64,000 nt of DNA from Geomobilibacter sp964432205 (GTDB lineage Bacteria > Desulfobacterota > Desulfuromonadia > Geobacterales > DSM-12255), in NCBI GenBank assembly GCA_964432205.1, contig CAYSMK010000010.1:1-64000 (forward strand), in the 5' to 3' direction. Below the pieces are notes generated by a model that was not told the origin of the DNA, did no database searches, and worked only from the letters and a program-made list of their open reading frames with translations. Of the stretch, positions 59,229 through 64,000 are shown piece by piece (position 1 is the stretch's first letter; each line of letters begins with the position of its first letter). Position numbers and translations under genes: made by a program.

Positions 59229-59573
59229 ATGGATTCCTGCCTGTTCTGCAAGATCATCGCCGGAACGATCCCTGCCAAACAGGTGTATGCGGACGACGAT
59301 CTGGTGGTGATCGAGGATATCAATCCCGGTGCGCCGGTACACCTGCTGGCCATTCCCCGCAAACATACGGTCAGCTGTCTGGACCTGGCCGAAAGTGACG
59401 ACCGGGTCATCGGCAAGCTGTTCCGGGTGGCAGCCCGGATCGCCCGGGAAAAGGGGGTGGCCGAATCCGGGTTCCGGGTGGTCACCAACACCAACGCCGA
59501 TGCCGGTCAGTCGGTATTTCACATTCATTTTCACATCCTGGGTGGGCGGCACCTGGCCTGGCCTCCGGGTTAG
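59229..59573 (+). CDS. HIT family nucleotide-binding protein (HinT-like)
   Basis: 114 residues: CLFCKIIAGTIPAKQVYADDD with a Cys pair typical of this branch, IEDINPGAPVHLLAIPRKH, and the histidine triad VFHIHFHILGG. Hydrolyses adenosine phosphoramidates. GAGGAGG upstream of the ATG. Confidence 0.92.
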   Translation: MDSCLFCKIIAGTIPAKQVYADDDLVVIEDINPGAPVHLLAIPRKHTVSCLDLAESDDRVIGKLFRVAARIAREKGVAESGFRVVTNTNADAGQSVFHIHFHILGGRHLAWPPG

Positions 59574-59597
59574 ACCTGTCTGTTGCGAGGAGGACGT

Positions 59598-60131
59598 ATG
59601 CTCAAGAAGGCGATAGTGCTGCTGGTGATGGTATGTCTGGCCGTTCCGGTGCAGGCGGCCATCTACAAGTGGGTCGACCAGCGGGGTACGGTCCATTTTA
59701 CCGAGGACCTGGGAAAGGTACCGCCGGCATTCCGGAAAAAGGCGCAGGTCATCAACGGCGAAGGCGAGCAGGCGGTGGAGGTGACCGAATCAGCCGCGCC
59801 GGAAGCCAAGAAGCCGCGCACGGATGCTGCGCCAAGGGAAGACGGTCAGACGACCAAGACCGATAAGAAGAAGGTCTCGTACGGCGGCAAGGATGAGGAT
59901 GGCTGGCGCAACGAGTTCGGCCGCCTCAAGGACGAGCTGCGGACGAACGAGGAGTATCTGGCTGAGACCAGGAAGCGGAAGGACGATACGGCCAACCTCT
60001 CCCGGCGGGATTATCTCAGCCTCCAGCAGACCGAGAAGGATGTTGTGAGCCGCATTGATTCCATCAGGCGCAAGCTGCAGAGCCTTACCGAAGCTGCTGA
60101 CAAGGCCGGGGTCCCGAAGGGGCTCAGGTAA
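59598..60131 (+). CDS. DUF4124 domain secreted protein
   Basis: 177 residues. Signal peptide (LKKAIVLLVMVCLAVPVQAA), DUF4124 (IYKWVDQRGTVHFTEDLGKVPPAFRKKAQ), then a basic, helical tail (RLKDELRTNEEYLAETRKRKDDTANLS...). GAGGAGG before the ATG. Sister of the gene at 47246. No known activity. Confidence 0.75.
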   Translation: MLKKAIVLLVMVCLAVPVQAAIYKWVDQRGTVHFTEDLGKVPPAFRKKAQVINGEGEQAVEVTESAAPEAKKPRTDAAPREDGQTTKTDKKKVSYGGKDEDGWRNEFGRLKDELRTNEEYLAETRKRKDDTANLSRRDYLSLQQTEKDVVSRIDSIRRKLQSLTEAADKAGVPKGLR

Positions 60132-60152
60132 GCTTCCGCTAGGATGGGGTGC

Positions 60153-60195
60153 CAAAAAGGCTGCTTTCGGTCACGATGGCGGCCTTTTCTTTTTT
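60153..60195 (+). terminator. Intrinsic terminator
   Basis: AAAGGCTGC and GCGGCCTTT around a loop, then TTCTTTTTTG. Follows the DUF4124 gene. Confidence 0.75.
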
Positions 60196-60209
60196 GTGGA
60201 GATGCCGCG

Positions 60210-60395
60210 ATGACGACCCGTTCCTTCGACCTCTGGCGCCAGGACGACAACGGCAACCGCTTTCTTATTGGCAGCTTTGCCGAACGGGCAGACGCCGAGC
60301 TCCGGTTGGCGGAGCTGACCAGGGCGCTCCACAAGCAGACCTACTGGATCACCGAGAACGAGGGGGCTGCGCGTGCACGCGAAGAGGGACCGTAA
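60210..60395 (+). CDS. Small SPOR-like protein
   Basis: 61 residues: FDLWRQDDNGNRFLIGSFAERADAELRLAELTRALHKQTYWI, a single short alpha-beta unit like the small domain found ahead of CAAX proteases or SPOR-like repeats. GGAG precedes the ATG. Three bases before the protease gene, so they share a transcript. Confidence 0.6.
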   Translation: MTTRSFDLWRQDDNGNRFLIGSFAERADAELRLAELTRALHKQTYWITENEGAARAREEGP

Positions 60396-60398
60396 CCG

Positions 60399-61649
60399 AT
60401 GAACTATCTCCTGTTTACCCTGTTTGTTGCGGTCACCGCCGTTACCTACTGGCTGCGTCACCTGAACCTGCGCTATGGCCAAAAGCACGGAGCCACCGTT
60501 CCCGAAGGGTTCGAGGAGGCCATCGACCGGGAGACCCTGGCCCGGAGTGCTGCCTACACCCTGGACCGGAGCCGCCTGGAGCTGTGGGAATCGATCTTCG
60601 ACAACGGTCTCCTGGTTGTCTTTCTCTTTGCCGGACTGCTGCCGGTGTATGACCATTTCGTCGCCGGATTGACCGATTCGTTCATCCTCCGTGGTATCCT
60701 GTTCTTCCTGGTCCTCACCTGGGTGCAGACCCTGCTGGAACTCCCCTTTTCGTACTACGGGACCTTCGTGGTGGAGGCGCGACACGGCTTCAACACCACG
60801 ACCCCCCGCCTCTGGCTCATCGACCTCTTCAAGTCCCAGCTGATCGGCTCGCTTTTGGTCGCCGTCATGACCGGGGCGGCCTTCTGGCTGATCCAGTGGA
60901 GTCCGCTGCACTGGTGGCTCTGGGTCTGGTCCTTCATGGCCGCATTCGGCCTGTTCCTGATGTTCCTCTCCCCCTATCTCATCGAGCCGCTGTTCAACAA
61001 GTTCGAGCCGGTCACCGAAGAGGGGCTGGATGAAGAGATCGGCGCCATGATGGCCAAGGCCGGTCTTAAAGTCGGCCGCGTCATGCAGATGGACGCCTCC
61101 CGGCGGAGCCGCCACTCAAACGCCTATTTCACCGGCATCGGCCGGGTGAAGCGGATCGTTCTCTTCGACACCCTGTTGAAACAGATGACCCACGCGGAGA
61201 TCGTGGCGGTGCTGGCCCACGAGATCGGTCACTGGAAACTGCGGCATATCCTGAAGCGGTTGGTGGTGATGGAACTGCTGATGCTGGGAGGGGCATGGCT
61301 CGCCTTCCATCTCCTGCAATGGCCCGGCCTGCCCGGTCTTCTCGGTCTGGAGAGCCTCTCCCTGCCGGCGCGGATGGTAGTCCTCGGTTTCATCGCTTCG
61401 CTGGTCATGTTCCCGGTCACCCCGCTGTCGGCCTGGCTCTCCCGGCGGGACGAGAACGCTGCCGACCGCTTTGCCGGCCAGATCACCGGCAGGCCGGCGG
61501 CCCTGGCAACGGCCCTGATCAAGATGTCGGCGGAAAACCTGGCCAACCTCCATCCCCATCCTCTCTATGCCCGGTTCTACTACTCGCACCCGCCGGTGGT
61601 CGAGCGGGTGCAGCGACTGCTGTCGTTTCAAACCCGGGAGAATGCATAA
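60399..61649 (+). CDS. M48 family CAAX prenyl protease (Ste24-like)
   Basis: 416 residues. Several membrane helices, the zinc-protease motif VLAHEIGHWKLRH (HExxH) and the third ligand region SRRDENAADRFAG (ExxxD). PFSYYGTFVVEARHGFNTTTP is typical of the Ste24 branch. Membrane protease for misfolded or processed proteins. Confidence 0.9.
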   Translation: MNYLLFTLFVAVTAVTYWLRHLNLRYGQKHGATVPEGFEEAIDRETLARSAAYTLDRSRLELWESIFDNGLLVVFLFAGLLPVYDHFVAGLTDSFILRGILFFLVLTWVQTLLELPFSYYGTFVVEARHGFNTTTPRLWLIDLFKSQLIGSLLVAVMTGAAFWLIQWSPLHWWLWVWSFMAAFGLFLMFLSPYLIEPLFNKFEPVTEEGLDEEIGAMMAKAGLKVGRVMQMDASRRSRHSNAYFTGIGRVKRIVLFDTLLKQMTHAEIVAVLAHEIGHWKLRHILKRLVVMELLMLGGAWLAFHLLQWPGLPGLLGLESLSLPARMVVLGFIASLVMFPVTPLSAWLSRRDENAADRFAGQITGRPAALATALIKMSAENLANLHPHPLYARFYYSHPPVVERVQRLLSFQTRENA

Positions 61650-61897
61650 CTTCCGTAGCCCTCCAGCGGTCTCACTTTTCCTTTCCAAAACAGTGCTCCG
61701 GTGACAATACAGACAAATCCTGCTGTAGGGCGCAGCATGCCCGGCCCTACGATTTTCTATTTTGTCACTTTCGCTTACGGTCCCATCGGACCCAAAGGGC
61801 CTACGGGACGTAAAATGTCACCGGATCAAAAATATTCTCGCTTCCAAAACCCCTACTGCGGTCGGCTTGCCGGTATATTTGCAGTAGATCATGTTAC
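61650..61897. other. Intergenic, no gene seen
   Basis: The ~500 bases before the last gene start with about 250 bases without a credible gene; a frame encoding GPIGPKGPTGR is too short and lacks context. The rest holds the enhancer/promoter described separately. Confidence 0.5.
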
Positions 61898-61989
61898 TGC
61901 AACAGAATGTTACACTTGTCTGTAAAACGTTGCCCAGCAAGGCTTTAAGGGTGCTACTGTAACAAAATGTGACGCCACATTTTGTTACA
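61898..61989 (+). promoter_or_regulatory. Paired enhancer sites of a sigma-54 promoter, copy 2
   Basis: TGCAACAGAATGTTACA (61898-61914) and a 32-base inverted repeat (61958-61989) with halves TGTAACAAAATGTGAC and CCACATTTTGTTACA. The element spacing (43 bases) and distance to the promoter (50 bases) equal those of copy 1 at 23483. The DNA between the elements is unrelated. Confidence 0.65.
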
Positions 61990-62039
61990 GTAGGGCTGTT
62001 TGCGTAGTCTAACTGGCCTAAAATATTGAATTTAAATTT

Positions 62040-62055
62040 TGGCACAGAAATTGAT
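62040..62055 (+). promoter_or_regulatory. Sigma-54 promoter, copy 2
   Basis: TGGCACAGAAATTGAT, -24 perfect and -12 TTGA instead of TTGC, in the same TTTTGGCAC...ATATAGGG context as copy 1. About 115 bases before the start codon of the following gene. Confidence 0.6.
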
Positions 62056-62171
62056 ATATAGGGTTCCATTGCCTGCGGTCGAAGTGGTGACGAGAAAGCG
62101 ACCAGGACGCAGGTTTGACAATGGATCTGTTTCATACAATTCCCAGGCGATTGTCTGTCATGGAGGGCGAG

Positions 62172-64000
62172 ATGTTCCGGACGTATGCGAGGACGATAGC
62201 GGCGGTTGTGTTGTGTTTCTTCACCTGGACCTCCGGCGGTCTGTTCAGCGTCGCCCATGCGGCGCAGGAGGCCGTGAAGAAGGGGCGGGCCGGAGAGCAG
62301 CGGCAGCAGAAGGCGGAGGGGGCGGAGGGGGCGGAGGAGCGGTTTGCGAAGGCCACGGAGGAGCTTGAGGAGGCCTTGGCGGACCCGAAGACGGATGTCG
62401 AGGGGAAGAAGGCGCGGCTCAAGGGCAAAAAGGCCGAGATCGAGGCGCTCGATGTCGATATCCGCAGGCAGTTCGCCGAAACCGAGAAGAAACTTAGAGA
62501 CGCCGGGCTCCCGGCCGAGATCCTGGAGCGGCACAGCAGGTTCGTGAAACATTACGACGACAACCTGGCCGAGCTGAAGGGGAATATCGAGCGGGTCGAA
62601 AAGGCGAAGGACAAGCAAGAGGCAGAGGTGGAGATCGAGAGGGCCGGGAAGCACCTTAAGCGGGTGAAGGCGCCGTCCCGGCACCAGAAGCTCGACCCGA
62701 ACAACCTCCCCCATCGGCAGCCGAAGGCGATCAAGCGCGAGCCGCGGATGAAGAAGGAGGAGTTCGAGCGGGATATCAAGAAGGACAAGCATGCCTGGAA
62801 GAACGCCAGGCGGGTCATGGTCGCCGCTACCGGGTCGCTGGACGGGCTGCTGACGCCGGATGACCTGGCCGAGACCGTCGAGGTGCAACTCACCCCGGAG
62901 ATCAGGGCCAAGGCGCTGGAGCTGGGGAACAACCCGGTGAAGATCTACGAGTGGGTGCGGAACAACGTCGAATTCGTCCCCACCTGGGGCTCCATCCAAG
63001 GGGCGCAGATGACGCTTCTCACCAAGCAGGGGAATGCCTTCGACACCGCCTCGCTGCTCACCGCCCTGCTGCGGGCTGTCGGCATCCATGCCCGGTATGT
63101 GACAGGAACTGTTGAGCTTCCCATCGCCACGGTCATGAACTGGGCCGGAGGGTTCACCGACCCTATGTCCGCCCTGGATTTCATGAGCAGCGGAGGCATA
63201 CCCACGAAGGGGCTGGTGTCCGGTGGCAAGGTCGTTGCCGCCCGCATGGAGCATGTCTGGGTGGAGGCGTTCATCGACTACATCCCCTCCCGCGGTGCCA
63301 AGCATGTTCAGGGGCAGGGGGATACCTGGGTCAGGCTCGATCCCTCTTTCAAGCAGTACAGCTTCACTAACGGCATCGACATCAAGGCTGCCGTCCCCTT
63401 TGACGCCCAAGGTTTCCTGACTCAACTACAATCAACGGCCACCATCAACGAGACCGCGGGTTACGTCACCGGCGTCAACTCCCTGCTCACCCAGCAGACC
63501 ATGCAGGACTACCAGGCGCGGGTGCAGAGCTACATCCAGCAGAACTACCCCAACGCCACGGTGGGAGATGTCCTCGGCAAGAAGGAGATCGTCAAACAGG
63601 AATTCCCTTACCTCCTCGGCACCCTTCCGTACCGGACCGCCGTCAAAGGGGCTACCTTCGCCGTCATTCCGGACAGCTACCGCCACAAGCTCTCCTTCAG
63701 CGTCAAGAAGGACACCGTAGACCTTTCCGCCTACGATTCCGACGCCCCGACGCCGGTCGACAACTCCCTCACCATCAGCAAGAGCCTGCCGGAACTGGCC
63801 GGGAAGAAGATAACGCTGAGCTACTCTCCGGCCACGGCCCAAGACGAAGCGATCATCAACGCCTACCTACCCACGCCCCATGCGGACGGCTCGCCGATCC
63901 AGCCGAGCGAGTTGCCGAGCCAACTTCCGGCCTACCTCATCAACGTAAAGCCGGAACTCAGGATTGACGGCCAGGTTGTGGCCACCGGTGAAGCAATCGG
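62172..64000 (+). CDS. Large secreted transglutaminase-fold protein, N-terminal 609 residues (runs off right edge)
   Basis: Open to the end of the window. Signal peptide (ARTIAAVVLCFFTWTSGGLFSVAHAA), then ~230 residues of charged helix rich in Lys/Glu/Arg. A transglutaminase-like core follows: KIYEWVRNNVEFVPTWGS, TKQGNAFDTASLLTALLRAVGIHARYVTG, MEHVWVEAFIDYIP and WVRLDPSFKQY. The His and Asp are kept, but the position of the catalytic Cys (GNAFD, normally GDC/GNC) is Ala, so transamidation is unlikely. Similar Geobacter proteins continue into YD/RHS repeats. The ATG chosen has GGAGG five bases ahead; upstream in-frame ATGs lack this. Driven by the sigma-54 promoter. Confidence 0.75.
   Translation, partial: MFRTYARTIAAVVLCFFTWTSGGLFSVAHAAQEAVKKGRAGEQRQQKAEGAEGAEERFAKATEELEEALADPKTDVEGKKARLKGKKAEIEALDVDIRRQFAETEKKLRDAGLPAEILERHSRFVKHYDDNLAELKGNIERVEKAKDKQEAEVEIERAGKHLKRVKAPSRHQKLDPNNLPHRQPKAIKREPRMKKEEFERDIKKDKHAWKNARRVMVAATGSLDGLLTPDDLAETVEVQLTPEIRAKALELGNNPVKIYEWVRNNVEFVPTWGSIQGAQMTLLTKQGNAFDTASLLTALLRAVGIHARYVTGTVELPIATVMNWAGGFTDPMSALDFMSSGGIPTKGLVSGGKVVAARMEHVWVEAFIDYIPSRGAKHVQGQGDTWVRLDPSFKQYSFTNGIDIKAAVPFDAQGFLTQLQSTATINETAGYVTGVNSLLTQQTMQDYQARVQSYIQQNYPNATVGDVLGKKEIVKQEFPYLLGTLPYRTAVKGATFAVIPDSYRHKLSFSVKKDTVDLSAYDSDAPTPVDNSLTISKSLPELAGKKITLSYSPATAQDEAIINAYLPTPHADGSPIQPSELPSQLPAYLINVKPELRIDGQVVATGEAI

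Noticed and set aside
61739..61810. A collagen-like GPIGPKGPTGR peptide
   Set aside because: Only one short run in a frame without ribosome site or neighbours; chance reading of intergenic DNA.
61818..63425. A 535-codon open frame on the minus strand
   Set aside because: Antisense to the transglutaminase-fold gene and its promoter. The plus strand has a signal peptide and domain motifs.

Overview
The window looks like the chromosome of a metal-reducing deltaproteobacterium of the Geobacteraceae (Desulfuromonadales). This rests on GC-rich genes, a dodecaheme c7-type cytochrome, a BamB/BamC-type tungsten enzyme, enhancer-driven sigma-54 promoters, DUF4124 proteins, a membrane nitrate reductase operon and a REP-associated transposase. 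The genus is inference.

Layout. (1) 1-5.1 kb: an ECF-type transporter (fused ATPase pair, T component, S component) followed by a TonB-type gene, and a two-gene unit with a TiaS-like protein and a small Cys-rich protein. Both units carry Moco/tungsten-cofactor riboswitch leaders. A 100-N assembly gap lies inside one riboswitch array. (2) 5.1-13.8 kb: one long minus-strand operon. Its leader has three tandem riboswitch-terminator modules, followed by a 60-codon partial copy of the next gene's 5' end, a BamB-type tungsten enzyme, a BamC-type ferredoxin, a zinc-ribbon/redox protein, a methyltransferase, a radical SAM protein, a PaaK-like CoA ligase, a molybdenum-storage-type kinase-fold protein and a 71-residue protein. 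(3) 13.9-17.6 kb: a CoA-acylating aldehyde dehydrogenase and a divergent AcoR-type activator, with opposed sigma-54 promoters between them. (4) 17.7-23.3 kb: a riboswitch-controlled GNAT acetyltransferase, then housekeeping genes (CBS-type pyrophosphatase, an HhH-HAD fusion, a metallo-beta-lactamase-fold hydrolase). (5) 23.4-30.4 kb: an AT-richer accessory island with an orphan sigma-54 promoter, an array of 18-bp palindromes, an IS91-like element, small cassette-like genes, a RAYT transposase with REP-like repeats, a broken antitoxin and a DUF4160/DUF2442 pair. (6) 30.5-45.9 kb: the nar operon (cytochrome, narGHJI, two narK, PAS protein), a small siroheme reductase and secreted proteins, with two copies of a TTGAC-N4-GTCAA box. 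(7) 46-61.6 kb: a dodecaheme cytochrome, a GGDEF protein, nadC-birA-coaX, an EF-G paralogue, an MglA-like GTPase, MgtC, TlyA, HIT and a CAAX protease. (8) 61.65-64 kb: a second copy of the sigma-54/enhancer architecture of region 5, driving a large secreted transglutaminase-fold protein that runs off the right edge.

The main theme is molybdenum/tungsten. At least seven Moco/tungsten-type riboswitch copies control four transcription units. Three of those units also share a previously unannotated 20-bp palindrome (GTAnTrTGGTACnwGwwTAC) just upstream of the leader, so I propose a dual-control W/Mo regulon: an unidentified repressor or activator acts on initiation, and a cofactor-sensing riboswitch acts on elongation. 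Its members would cover metal or cofactor uptake (ECF plus TonB), storage (MoSto-like), a W-enzyme with an accessory modification cassette, and several proteins of unknown function (GNAT, TiaS-like, Cys-rich). The nar operon in the same window adds a second Mo-bis-MGD enzyme.
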